This document shows, piece by piece, positions 9,176-19,933 of a stretch of 64,000 nucleotides of DNA. How positions within the stretch are numbered: the stretch's first letter is position 1; each line of letters opens with the position of its first letter. The stretch is taken from assembly GCF_029633865.1 (NCBI RefSeq), contig NC_079213.1, positions 1,469,121 to 1,533,120 of the forward strand, written 5' to 3'. The notes beneath the pieces were generated by a model. The model saw only the letters and a program-made list of their open reading frames with translations, was not told the origin of the DNA and made no database searches. Origin of the DNA: Lampris incognitus. Taxonomy: Eukaryota > Chordata > Actinopteri > Lampriformes > Lampridae. A program made the position numbers and the translations under genes.

Positions 9176-10785
9176 TCAATTCCCACTGTACTGTGTACTT
9201 CTCTGTACTGTGTAGTTCACTGTACTGTGTAGCTCACTGTACTGAATAGTTCCCTGTACTGTATAGTTCTCTGTACTGTGTAGTTCACTGTATTGTGTAG
9301 TTCTCTGTACTGAATAGTTCACTGTACTGTATAGTTCGCTGTACTGTGTAGTTCACTGTATTGTGTAGTTCTCTGTACTGTGTAGTTGTCTGTACTGTGT
9401 AGTTCACTGTACTGTATAGTTCTCTGTACTGTATAGTTCACTGTACTGTGTACTTCTCTGTACTGTATAGTTCTCTGTACTGTGTAGTTCACTGTACTGT
9501 ATAGTTCACTGTACTGTGTACTTCTCTGTACTGTATAGTTCTCTGTACTGTGTAGTTCTCTGTACTGTATAGTTCACTGTACTGTGTACTTCTCTGTACT
9601 GTATAGTTCTCTGTCCTGTATAGTTCACTGTACTGTGTAGTTCACTGTACTGTGTAGTTCTCTGTCCTGTATAGTTCACTGTACTGTGTAGTTCTCTGTA
9701 CTGTATAGTTCTCTGTACGGTATAGTTCACTGTACTGTGTAGTTCACTGTACTGTGTAGTTCTCTGAACTGTATAGTTCACTGTACTGTGTAGTTCTCTG
9801 TACTGTGTAGTTCACTGTACTGTATAGTTCTCTGAACTGTATAGTTCACTGTACTGTGTAGTTCTCTGAACTATTTAGTTCACTGTACTGTTTAGTTCAC
9901 TGTACCTTGTAGTTTACTGTATTGTGTAGTTCACTGTCCTCTAGTTCTCCGTTCTGTGTAGTTCACTGTACTGTATAGTTCTCTGTACTGTACAGTTCAC
10001 TGTACTGTGTAGTTCTCTGTACTGTGTAGTTCTCTGAACTGTAGTTCTCTGAACTGTATAGTTCACTGTACTGTGTAGTTCACTGTACTGTGTAGTTCTG
10101 TGCACTGTGTAGTTCACTCTACTATATAGTTCACTGTACTGTGTAGTTCTCTGTACTGTATAATTCACTGTATTGTGTAGTTCACTGTATTGTGTATTTA
10201 ATTGTACTGTGTAGTTTACTGTATTGTGTAGTTCACTGTACTGTATAGTTCTCTGTACTGTGTACTTCACTGTATTGTGTATTCAACTGTGTACTGTGTA
10301 GTTCACTCTACTATATAGTTCACTGTACTGTGTAGTTCTCTGTACTGTGTAGTTCACTGTACTGTATAGTTCTCTGTACTGTATAGTTCACTGTACTGTG
10401 TAGTTCTCTGTATTGTGTAGATCTCTGTACCGTATAGTTCACTGTATTGTGTAGTTCACTGTAATGTGTATTTAACTGTACTGTGTAGTTTACTGTATTG
10501 TGTAGTTCACTGTACTGTATAGTTCTCTGTACTGTGTACTTCACTGTATTGTGTATTTAACTGTACTGAGCAGTTCTCTGTGTTGAGTAGGTCACTGTAC
10601 TGTATAGTTCTCTGTACTGTGTAGTTCACTTTAGTGTATTTCACTATACTGTGTAGTTTACTGTATTGTGTAGTTCAGTGTACTGTATAGTTCGCTGTAC
10701 TGTGTAGTTTACTGTATTGTGTAGTTCACTGTACTGTATAGTTCGCTGTGCTGTGTAGTTCACTGTATTGTGTAGTTCACATTCA
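9176..10785. repeat. 17-bp minisatellite
   Basis: About 94 degenerate copies of TAGTTCACTGTACTGTG (variants TAGTTCTCTGTACTGTA). Because 17 is not a multiple of three, the minus strand stays open over 51-bp cycles and produces spurious frames of up to 109 codons. Copy divergence suggests an older array than the 55-bp one. Confidence 0.95.
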
Positions 10786-10801
10786 ATGTTGTGCTGCACA
10801 A

Positions 10802-10926
10802 TACAAACTCACTACTGTGAACATAAGAGAACAACATCAACACATGAGAGAAAAGAATAAACACATGCTAATGTCATGTGTCAAGAATAAACATGCTAAT
10901 GTCATGTATCAAGAATAAACATATGC
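10802..10926. repeat. 28-30-bp minisatellite, left block
   Basis: A few copies of a unit built on ACATGCTAATGTCATGT followed by AGCAAGAATAA. The array is cut by a MITE at 10927 and resumes at 11401. Confidence 0.85.
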
Positions 10927-11400
10927 GTCAACACTTTAGTATGGGGAATATATTCACCATTAATTAGGTGCTCATTAGCATGCAAATTAGCAACATATTA
11001 GCTCTTAATCGGTCATTATTAAGTACTCATTAATGCCTTATTCTGCATGGCCGTATTATACAACCAGTAAGCCATTAACTATGAGTTTTCCCTCTATAAA
11101 CTCAGAATTATTGCTTATTAGTAGTACCATCTCAATATGCTTTGCTTAGTATGGACTTTATAAGGTGGTAGTACCACGAGAAGAGTTATTCTCCCTTACT
11201 AACACTTAATGAATATGGTCTGTTCTTACATAACAACACACACACAAAACTACAAGTGTTAATAGTGTTAAATTACTGTAAATTAAGTTTTTGTTACTTA
11301 GAATATGTTCCCCATACTAAAGTGACATCTTGATCATTACTAATTCACTAGTAATTAAATTTTTTTACTTAGAATATGTTCCCCATACTAAAGTGTTACC
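10927..11400. mobile_element. hAT-type MITE with 8-bp target duplication
   Basis: A 474-bp element bounded by the direct repeat ACATATGC (10919-10926 and 11401-11408). Its ends are inverted repeats: GTCAACACTTTAGTATGGGG on the left and the complement of GGTAACACTTTAGTATGGGG on the right, 18 of 20 matching. An 8-bp duplication is the hAT signature. There is no transposase, so it is non-autonomous. Its right end is partly duplicated internally at about 11296-11324. It landed inside the 28-30-bp array. Confidence 0.9.
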
Positions 11401-11848
11401 ACATATGCTAATGTCATGTAGCAGGAATAAACACATGCTAATGTCATGTAGCAGGAATAAACACGTGTTAATGTCATGTAGCAAGAATAAACATGCTAAT
11501 GTCATGTAGCAGGAATAGACACGTGCTAATGTTATGTAGCAGGAATAAACACATGCTAATGTCATGTAGCAAGAATAAACATGCTGATGTCATGTAGCAG
11601 GAATAGACACGTGCTAATGTTATGTAGCAGGAATAAACACATGCTAATGTCATGTAGCAAGAATAAACATGCTGATGTCATGTAGCAGGAATAGACACGT
11701 GCTAATGTTATGTAGCAGGAATAAACACATGCTAATGTCATGTAGCAAGAATAAACATGCTGATGTCATGTAGCAGGAATAGACACTGCTAATGTTATGT
11801 AGCAGGAATAAACACATGCTAATGTCATGTAGCAAGAATAAACACTGA
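11401..11848. repeat. 28-30-bp minisatellite, right block
   Basis: About 15 copies of the unit seen left of the MITE, with alternating AGCAAGAATAAACATGCT and AGCAGGAATAGACACGTGCT types, i.e. a two-unit higher-order pattern. Confidence 0.95.
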
Positions 11849-12050
11849 CCGCTGAATGCTCTTAACTGTTGCTTTAACTGATCCTCATTGCCTTTACTCA
11901 CGTCGTTGCCACTACCAGCACCGTTTCTCTTGGCCACGCCCCTGGGCATGTTGCCGTTGCCAATTTGACCCGACCAGTGCAGATTTGCACCTCTCAATCG
12001 ATGATCAGGTAAAAATCCATGAAATACGCAAACCATAAAATCAACCAAAA
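11849..12050 (-). other. unassigned coding-like fragment
   Basis: The minus strand reads open through a stretch of balanced composition (RLRGANLHWSGQIGNGN, MPRGVAKRNGAGSGNDVSKG, NEDQLKQQLRAFSG) unlike the tandem-repeat frames around it. I do not recognise the protein. It could be a piece of a retroelement ORF1 or a captured exon. The frame runs into the minisatellite and has no clear splice sites. Confidence 0.2.
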
Positions 12051-12164
12051 TAATCCAAAGGTGTCATGGGGTCGTTAAAAATGGTCAAAATGAAAGAAGT
12101 AGACAGCCTCGAACAAAAAAAACCGCCGCTAGCAACCGGAACCGGAAACTCGAGACACGTAAAT

Positions 12165-12196
12165 GTAATCATCATCATTATTATTATTATTATTAT
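12165..12196. repeat. ATT trinucleotide microsatellite
   Basis: A short (ATT)n run ending TTATTATTATTATG. Confidence 0.85.
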
Positions 12197-12365
12197 GTAT
12201 TTCTATTTGAGGAGCATAAGACATTTAGCAGGGAGTGAAGGGAAAGGTATCGTTGTTTGGAATGAAGCAGGTAAATGAGCTCTGGGGGACTGCCAAATAG
12301 AGCTGCAAGTAGGTTGGGAGCCATCTGTGTGCCAGCTAGTTCCTCAAAGGATTTAAATATATTAG

Positions 12366-12562
12366 TCCAATAAAAAAAAATAAGTAAAAATAATAAAAAC
12401 AAATAAAATAAATCATAAATAAAATAACAATAAAATAAGATAATAATAATAAAAATAACAAGATAATAAAAATAAAATAATAAAATATAATAACAAAAAA
12501 TAAAATTATATATATATATAAATAAATAAATATAAGAAGAAATAAAATAATAATAAATAAAA
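12366..12562. repeat. A/T-rich low-complexity tract
   Basis: Almost only A and T with recurrent AATAAAATAA and one TATATATATATA run. The 137-codon minus-strand frame through it is an artefact of composition. Confidence 0.9.
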
Positions 12563-13269
12563 ATCAGTCCAGTAGTAAAGTTTAAGCTTTGCTTGGTATG
12601 AGGCATGATGCTGGTTCAGGGGTCACTGTAGTGTTTATTTTAGTTAACGAAGTTTACCTTTTGCTTTCTTAGGTGAAGTTAGAGACGCAAAATCATTAGA
12701 TTTAGCGGCGCGCTCCAGAATTACGCCTTCACCTCCACTGACCAAACCGGAAGTCCCGAGTGTGAACATTTTAATTAAAATACTTAAAACATTAAAGGAA
12801 TCTACTTAATAGCAACATATCCTCTATTCACACAACACCTCCCTTTTAAAAGTCTGTGTGTCTGTGCTTGATATGACAATATCACAGCATCATGTGCCGT
12901 TAAACGTTATTATCTCATCTTTACTGTCACAATCCAAATAATATCCATACGTTAACTACTGTTCTGGAGCACAGAGCAAGGTTCTGGGGAGAAGGCATAC
13001 AGACAACAAAGATGTGGGGTGTCAGATTCGCAGAAAACAGACAGCAAACTGGTTTGTAATTAAGGATTTTAAATTCACTCGTCACTCGTGCTGATTAACG
13101 AGGCTCAGCAGGCAGACATGCCGCTCCTCCAGAAAGAGTTCTAAATGCACACTGCAGACATTATCTTTACAACACCTTACTTCTGACAGTAAGTTAGTAC
13201 AAATCGCCTTAATATCAGCGTAGGAAAAACCAATCCGACCACCCCTTTAATCGCTGATATACGATCTGA
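12563..13269. other. intronic sequence, nothing recognised
   Basis: Complex sequence in cand1 intron 2. I see no exon, element ends or tandem structure in it. Confidence 0.5.
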
Positions 13270-13379
13270 TCGCCACTCAATACCAGCCTATATAATACAG
13301 CACAGTACTACATAGTAGCACAGTAGTTTAGCAAAGTATCGCATAATACAGTAGAGCAAAGTATCACATCGTTCAGTAT

Positions 13380-14490
13380 AATGTGGTAGTGAACAGTATG
13401 TAAGACATATATTGTTAGTAAAGTACACTATAGCATCAGTATAACGTGTACTGAACAGTATGTAAGACATATATTGTTAGTAACGTACAGTATAGCATCA
13501 GTATAATGTGTACTGAACAGTATGTAAGACATATATTGTTAGTAACGTACAGTATAGCATCAGTATAATGTGTACTGAACAGTATGTAAGACATATATTG
13601 TTAGTAACGTACAGTATAGCATCAGTATAATGTGTACTGAACAGTATGTAAGACATATATTGTTAGTAACGTACAGTATAGCATCAGCATAATGTTTACT
13701 GAACAGTATGTAAGACATATATTGTTAGTAACGCACAGTATAGCATCAATATAATGTGTACTGAACAGTATGTAAGACATATATTGTCAGTAACGTACAG
13801 TATAGCATCAGTATAATGTGTACTGAACAGTATGTAAGACATATATTGTTAGTAACGTACGGTATAGCATCAGTATAATGTGTACTGAACAGTATGTAAG
13901 ACATATATTGTTAGTAACGTACGGTATAGCATCAGCATAATGTTTACTGAACAGTATGTAAGACATATATTGTTAGTAACGCACAGTATAGCATCAATAT
14001 AATGTGTACTGAACAGTATGTAAGACATTTATTGTCAGTAACGTACAGTATAGCATCAGTATGTGTACTGAACAGTATGTAAGACATATATTGTCAGTAA
14101 CGTACGGTATAGCATCAGTATGTGTACTGAACAGTATGTAAGACATATATTGTTAGTAACGTACAGTATAGCATCAGTATAATGTGTACTGAACAGTATG
14201 TAAGACATATATTGTTAGTAACGTACGGTATAGCATCAGTATAATGTTTACTGAACAGTATGTAAGACATATATTGTCAGTAACGTACGGTATAGCATCA
14301 GTATAATGTGTACTGAACAGTATGTAAGACATATATTGTCAGTAACGTACGGTATAGCATCAGTATAATGTGTACTGAACAGTATGTAAGACATATATTG
14401 TCAGTAACGTACGGTATAGCATCAGTATAATGTGTACTGAACAGTATGTAAGACATATATTGTTAGTACAGTACAGTATAGCAGACAGAA
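13380..14490. repeat. 62-bp minisatellite abutting cand1 exon 2
   Basis: About 18 copies of a 62-bp unit containing GAACAGTATGTAAGACATAT and ATTGTTAGTAACGTACAGTA. Variants (GTTAGTAAC/GTCAGTAAC, TACAG/TACGG) are patterned, showing local block duplications. It ends about 40 bp from the splice donor of exon 2, so the start of intron 2 in the transcript is almost entirely this array. A degenerate CAGTAG/CACAGTA tract (13297-13380) precedes it. Confidence 0.95.
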
Positions 14491-14529
14491 TAAGCAGTAG
14501 AGCAAATAGTAAAGGTAAAGTAAACACAC

Positions 14530-14605
14530 CTTCCGCTCACTGTCATCATCCAGCTTGATGGAATCTTTCTGCAACTCTGACATCAAATCATTAGTGGCCA
14601 TAAAC
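14530..14605 (-). CDS. cand1: cand1 coding exon 2
   Basis: Minus-strand exon of 76 nt. Its first base completes Arg23, and it encodes residues 24-48: [20 protein letters not shown] then DSERK. The acceptor AG is at 14607-14606 and the donor GTGTGT follows 14530. The sequence matches vertebrate CAND1 (human has MTELQ where this has MSELQ, as I recall). It forms part of the first N-terminal HEAT repeats. The acceptor pyrimidine tract is a (CT)n microsatellite, and a minisatellite begins just downstream of the donor. Confidence 0.95.
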
Positions 14606-14609
14606 CTGG

Positions 14610-14656
14610 AGAGAGAGAGAGAAAGAGACAGAGAGACAGAGACAGAGAGACAGAGA
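14610..14656. repeat. GA/CT microsatellite forming the exon 2 polypyrimidine tract
   Basis: (GA)n with GACA interruptions on the plus strand, hence (CT)n on the cand1 transcript directly before the exon 2 acceptor. Its length may vary between individuals and could affect splice-site strength. Confidence 0.9.
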
Positions 14657-14797
14657 AATTGGATTTTTACAAGGCCTTTATTTAAATAAACTACAACATT
14701 TAACAAGTACATACTCTAACCATTATGAATGAATGAATGAATGAATGAATGAATGCCTTTATTTGTCATTGCACAGCTGTACAATGAAATTAAGTGC

Positions 14798-15200
14798 AAC
14801 ATAAGTACAACATATAACCATTATAAGGTATATAATACAACATAAGTACAACATATAGCCATTATAAGGTATATAATACAACATCAGTACAACATATAAC
14901 CATTATAAGGTATATAATACAACATATAACCATGATAAGGTATATAATACAACAGAAGTACAACATATAGCCATGATAAGGTATATAATACAACAGAAGT
15001 ACAACATATAACCATGATAAGGTATATAATACAACAGAAGTAAAACATATAACCATTATAAGGTATATAATACAACAGAAGTACAACATATAACCATTAT
15101 AAGGTATATAATACAACAGAAGTACAACATATAACCATTATAAAGTATATAATACAACAGAAGTACAACATATAACCATTATAAGGTATATAATGTATAT
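14798..15200. repeat. 41-bp minisatellite in LINE copy A
   Basis: About ten copies of ACAACATAAGTACAACATAT plus AACCATTATAAGGTATATAAT. The same unit forms the much longer array at 26414-29103. Confidence 0.95.
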
Positions 15201-15618
15201 AATATAATATATGTGCTGTTTCCACCACACGCTGGAGGTTTTTTGTCAGCTTTCTGGCAGCTGCTGTACCAGGCTGTCATGCAGTTTGTTAGGATGCTCG
15301 CGATGGAGCATCTATAAAAGTTGACAAGCAGCTTATGGAGCTCTGATCTTCTTGGAGGTCCTAAAGTCCACAATAATCTCCTTGGTGTTTTTGCCGTTTA
15401 AGACCAAGTTGTTGTTAGCACACCACGTTGTCAGGTTCTGAACCTCCTCCCTGTATGCAGCTTCGTCCTTGTCTGATATGAGCCTGATGACTGTTGTATC
15501 ATCTTCAAACTTAACAACAGTGTTTGAGTTGTGGATGGGTTGGCAGTCATGTGTGAGCAGTGCATAAAGGAGGGTGCTCAGCACACAACCTTGGCTCAAG
15601 GCTGTTATACACTGGCTG

Positions 15619-15662
15619 TTAAACACACACACACACACACACACGCACGCACGCACGCACAC
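15619..15662. repeat. AC/GCAC microsatellite
   Basis: (AC)n followed by (GCAC)n inside LINE copy A. Confidence 0.9.
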
Positions 15663-16657
15663 ACTTCTCAGGGTTAGGCCTGAAGCTAAACACAACAGCA
15701 GCACCTGGACAACACTTTTAGCCCACCAAACAGTGCCTTTTCAGATGCAGGCTCCAAAGGAGTAGTAGAAGAAAATTCCCCGGATGCTTTGGGAACTGTG
15801 GCAATGGAACATGGAACATGGCTAGCGGTTTAGGGAAAGAAGCCCATGAAAATGTGTATGTATATCTTCGCAAATAATCATGCAACATTTTTAATTTTTA
15901 AAGTAAAATTTTTAAAAAGTTTTGTCCATAGCCATGAGAACGTAGTGGTTGCCAGAGTAAGTGGTTGGGAAAGATCCAAGGATGTCCACCTGTACTCACT
16001 CCATTGGGGACCCAACCAAGTACTGCTGCAGTGGGGCGTGGGAGCGCTGAGTCGGTCCCTTCTGGGCGGTGCAGGAGTCACAGCAGTGCATGTGTAGCTC
16101 CATATCTCATCAACAGCCAGGCCAGTAGAACTGCCCCGAGGCAGTGGAGGGTCTTGGTGTTCCCGTAGTGCCCCGCCCCAACTGAGCCATGGACCATCTG
16201 GAGAACCCGAGGATGGAGCATACAGGGCACCAATAGCTGCAGGAGGTCGCCCCGTCGTCCATGAGCTTGCCACCTCGGGTATGCCAACCCGTCATGGAGC
16301 TCGAAGTTGCCCCATTGAGAGTGGTAGGTCTTTACTTCAGGCCCCAGCACTGACACTTCTGTCCACTCGGGGCACCACCCTGTCTCCAGCCATCCCTTCA
16401 CCAGTACCAGGGTCACGTCTGCCTCCTGCTGCTGCCTCAGTTGCTGCGTGGTCAACGGGACCCAACTCTCCTCATTGCTGGTGTCATCTGGGCCCGCTCC
16501 TCTTGCTGCTGGCAGTAGCGGCACTCCAATACCAAGCAGGGGTGCCGAGTCAACGCGTTGGCATTGCCATGATGTCACGCCACCCGATGCTGGATTTCAA
16601 AGTCATACCCTTGAAGTATCTCCCGCCATCAGGCCACCTGGCCCTAAGGGTGCTTAA

Positions 16658-17618
16658 CACTAGAACAACAAGGCTGTCATTTTGACAGTTTTGGATTTTC
16701 AAAGTTGAATAACCTGCTGCTCCCTGAATGCTCCTAAAAGTGCATATATCTACATTAAAATTAGTTTTAGATCAACTGCACAAAAAAGTCATGATAAGAT
16801 CTACCTAAAACCACCATGAGCCGTCAAAAACACCGCTCATAATTTGTGCGTGGTGGTGCGCATCATGTCCGTATTGATGACGCGTGTTGTCGCATTATTT
16901 CCTGTGTGAAGTTCATTGCTGTGTCCTAGAAACACACTAGCGCCCTCCAGTGCAGACAAATAGTCTGAACTCAATGTTTAATTATGTCCAACATGTCTGG
17001 TTACAGACGCCGCTACAGATGCACGATGACTACCACCGAGGCACTGCAGTATTTAAAAGGCGTGGACAGCTGCCATATTAAATTGTTTAAAAATAGTATT
17101 TAAGTTGTTCAAATTTTAATTTTGGTGTCAGTCGTTTCTTAACAGACATACTAACATATGTAATGCATTAATATCTCAACTGGGTATTTATCTTGACAAC
17201 CGTGATCTCTACAAACCGTCACTTTGACCGCCCATGGTCGTTCTAGTAGTTTTTAAGTTGCGGTCCTTGTTTGGGACTGTTTAATATTAATTTTCAGTTC
17301 TTTATTTTACAGGTCACGTGTTACAGGCCTTGTTATGCTTGTTAGATTAGCGGTATGTGTTTTCCATTTTGTTTTTCAGGGTCATGTTTTCATTTTTGCT
17401 ATTCAAGTTCGACCATGTCTTTCTGAAGTTTAAATTGTTTAAAAATGGTATTATATGTAGTTGTTAAAATGTTAACTTTGGTGTCAGTTTCCTAACAGAC
17501 ATACTAACATATGCAATGCATTAATATCTCAATTGGGTATTTATCTTGACAGAATATAGAGTTTAAAAACCAGCGGACGGTCGTTTTAGGTAGGAGTGAA
17601 ATTCCAGTCATCCTAGTG
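16658..17618. mobile_element. piggyBac-like non-autonomous element, copy 1
   Basis: A 961-bp element flanked on both sides by TTAA (16654-16657, 17619-17622), the invariant piggyBac target. Its ends are CACTAGAACAAC and the complement of CACTAGGATGAC, 9 of 12 matching. No transposase frame is visible. A second copy at 19934-21125 shares almost all its sequence. It interrupts the RNase H region of the surrounding gypsy fragment, and the gypsy reading continues on the other side. Confidence 0.85.
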
Positions 17619-17904
17619 TTAAAATTCAGGAGCTAGCTAAGTGAAGCGTGGTCGGTGAGGATGAAGAAGTGGCTGTCGTGCAAATACGGCGAAAAGTGTC
17701 GAATTGCCAGAACCACTGCCAGTAGTAGCTCTTTTCCGCCCGACTCACGGCGCAACTGAAGTAGGCCATAGCACGCTCCCCGTCTCCTCCCCGCTGGAAG
17801 GGGATAGCTCCCATCCCCACATTGCTGGCATCAGTGTTTACGATGAAAGACTGTTGGGCATCGAGGTAGGCCAAGACTGGGGATTCGCTGAGAGCTGCTT
17901 TGAG

Positions 17905-18815
17905 TCAGGTGAAGGCTGCACCACAGGTGTCGTCCCAGTCGAATGGCCTGCCCTTGTTGGTCAAGCGGTGGAGTGGACAGGCAATGGTGGTGAAGTCCCA
18001 GATGAAACGGCAGTAGTATGACGCCAGACCCAGGAAACTTCGCAGCTCAAGGACGTAAGCAGGGATTGGCCAGTCTCGGACAGCGGCCACCTTCGCTGTG
18101 TCGGTGGCTACACCACGTGCACTGACTAAGTGGCACAGAAACTTCATCTCCCTCATCAGTAGGTGACACTTGACAGGGTTCAGCCGCAGCCCAGCCCAAA
18201 GGATGGCGGGGAGGACCTCATGCAGGTTGGACAGGGCTCTGTCGGAATTGTTGGCATGTACCAGCAGGTCATCAAGGTACACGATGCTACAGCTCCAGGG
18301 TACGTCCATCAGCACTCTCTCCATCAGACACTCAAATGTAGTCGTGTGTTGTAGAGCCCAAACGGCATGACGCGGAACTGCCACAGACCCTGCCTGATGG
18401 TGAAGGCGATCTTTGGTCTCACATCTGGGGCCAGCTCCACCTGCCAGTAGCAACTGTGCAGGTCGATGAACCAGCTGGACCGCGCGATGTGGTCGAGGGC
18501 ATCATCGATTCGAGGGAGCGGAGTGGGTAAGAGTCCTGTTTTCATGACGGGACTAAGGCGTCGACAGTCCACATAGAACCACCAGCCGCCGTCCTTCTTC
18601 CTCACCGAGACGGCCGGAGCCACCCATGGACTGTCGGAGAACTCAATCACCCCGGCAGTAGCCTTCTCACGGATTTTGTCCTCCACCACCTCCCACTTAA
18701 TGAGGGCCAGCCAATGGGGCTGCAGAAATATTGCCTGGGCAGGGCCGATCTCGATGGCATGTTGGACCAGCATAGTCTGCCTGCAGTCTTCATCTCTAGC
18801 AGCGAAGATGTCCAC
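17905..18815 (-). pseudogene. gypsy reverse transcriptase remnant
   Basis: Visible motifs are KATAGVIEFSDSPWVAPAVS, VRKKDGGWWFYVDCRRLS, SWFIDLHSCYWQVELAPDV (motif A Asp kept), QFRVMPFGL, then a frame shift near 18355, and IVYLDDLLVHANNSD (YLDD box intact), LRLNPVKCHLL and RSFLGLASYYCRFI. It is the polymerase of a Ty3/gypsy element on the minus strand, disrupted by the shift. Confidence 0.85.
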
Positions 18816-18870
18816 TATGGTTCAACAATGGTTCCCCCCCGTGGTCACTATTAGAAACAGTCATGGTCCT

Positions 18871-19366
18871 TAAAGTCAGTCAGTAAAATGGTCGTCTTCT
18901 TAGTCCGAGTCAAACCCCCAAACAACACAACACAACAATAACCAAAACATGAACACATCACTAAAACAACAATTTGAACATTAACATTAACGGTCCCAGA
19001 ATCCCTTGTGCTCCTCCAGAACTGCCGACAGTTAGAGCAACCGCCCTCTCTGGTTGCTACAATTTGTTGGAATATCTTAGTTTATTGTAGACGCAAATGA
19101 ATATGTAATTGGATCGTTATAACAATTTCAGAAAAATGGCTAGCCACGATGTCAATAGAACTTAGTGTAAACGACGATTTGTGAGTGACAGTACAGTCCC
19201 ACGTATGAAGCTTGAAAAATTATCCAGCCACAAATGTTCTGCACTTCCCCGCTCCTCTGATATCAGGGCAGGGTAATACTTAATTTGAAGGAGTGTGCAT
19301 AAGACTGACATGACACCGTCATAACCATGACATGACACCTGTCATGATGAACATGAAAGAATCTTA
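18871..19366. other. intronic sequence, nothing recognised
   Basis: Mixed intron 1 sequence. A run of TGACATGACACCGTCATAACC near 19311-19330 probably belongs to the palindrome-rich repeat that follows. No gene is seen. Confidence 0.45.
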
Positions 19367-19933
19367 TGAATGTTTATGACAGTTGTCATTAAGAATCATT
19401 TGCTAAGATTTTCATTGAGAGTGATGAAGAAGGACAGGATTAGGAAGGAGTATATTAGAGGGACAGCTCAGGTTGGACGGTTTGGAGACAAAGCAAGAGA
19501 GACATGACAAAGGACATGAGAAAGGACATGTGTGGAGGAGAGATGCTGGGTATATTGGGAGAAGGATGCTGAATATGGAGCTGCCAGGGAAGAGGAGAAG
19601 AGGAAGGCCAAAGAGGAGGTTCATGGATGTGGTGAGGGAGGACATGCAGGTGGCTGGTGTGACAGAGGAAGATGCAGAGGACAGGAAGAGATGGAAACGG
19701 ATGATCCGCTGTGGCGCCCCCTAACGGGAGCAGCCGAAGGAAGAAGTCATTACGTGTCATTTGGTCAATTATGTTATTTTTAATGTCAAGTTAACATTGT
19801 TTAGATGTCTGTTTTCAAGCTACCGACGCGCAAAATATATCAAATCGAGCAGCTCGGTCCCACTCGGGTTACTACAACGAATTCAAGCAATATCAACTTT
19901 GCATTAAAAATAACACAATTCACCAAATGACAT
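19367..19933. mobile_element. dispersed palindrome-rich repeat split by an RTE LINE
   Basis: The sequence contains GTTTATGACAGTTGTCATTA (19370-19390) and, after the LINE, GTCAATTATGTTATTTTTAA (19764). A matching inverse piece (TGACAACAGTCATAAACATT) lies at 21126-21145, beyond the second piggyBac-like copy. This suggests an older MITE-like repeat cut twice by later insertions. Family not assigned. Confidence 0.45.
19403..19756 (+). mobile_element. RTE-type LINE, 5' truncated, 7-bp target duplication
   Basis: Plus-strand 3' end of the RTE family also found at 41436-42108 and 58383-60349. It holds KKDRIRKEYIRGTAQVGRFG, then GRRMLNMELPGKRRRGRPKR and RWKRMIRCGAP, with a rearrangement near 19500-19530. 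TCATTTG flanks it at 19396-19402 and 19757-19763. It ends GGGAGCAGCCGAAGGAAGAAG. Confidence 0.85.

Larger units (their letters stand above)
14727..15700 (-). mobile_element. L2-like LINE with expanded 3' UTR minisatellite, copy A
   Basis: Minus-strand LINE: a (GAAT)n tail (14727-14754), a 3' UTR carrying a 41-bp array (14798-15200), then coding sequence. The frame 15704-15333 reads SQGCVLSTLLYALLTHDCQP, VVKFEDDTTVIRLISDKDEA and NNLVLNGKNTKEIIVDFRTS. The catalytic box is FEDD instead of FADD. The 3' coding end present in copy B (29.1-29.5 kb) is missing here. An (AC)n tract at 15619-15662 interrupts the upstream side. Upstream of 15700 the LINE cannot be followed. Confidence 0.8.
15906..18870 (-). 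mobile_element. Ty3/gypsy pol fragment split by a piggyBac-like element
   Basis: Minus-strand gypsy pol without LTRs. From right to left: reverse transcriptase (about 18815-17905), RNase H (17874-17626), a 961-bp insertion (16658-17618), then the end of RNase H and the integrase zinc-binding region (16650-15906), stopping shortly after the first integrase catalytic Asp region. No chromodomain or gag is seen. At least one frame break (near 18355) and several stops make it a pseudogene. Confidence 0.85.
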
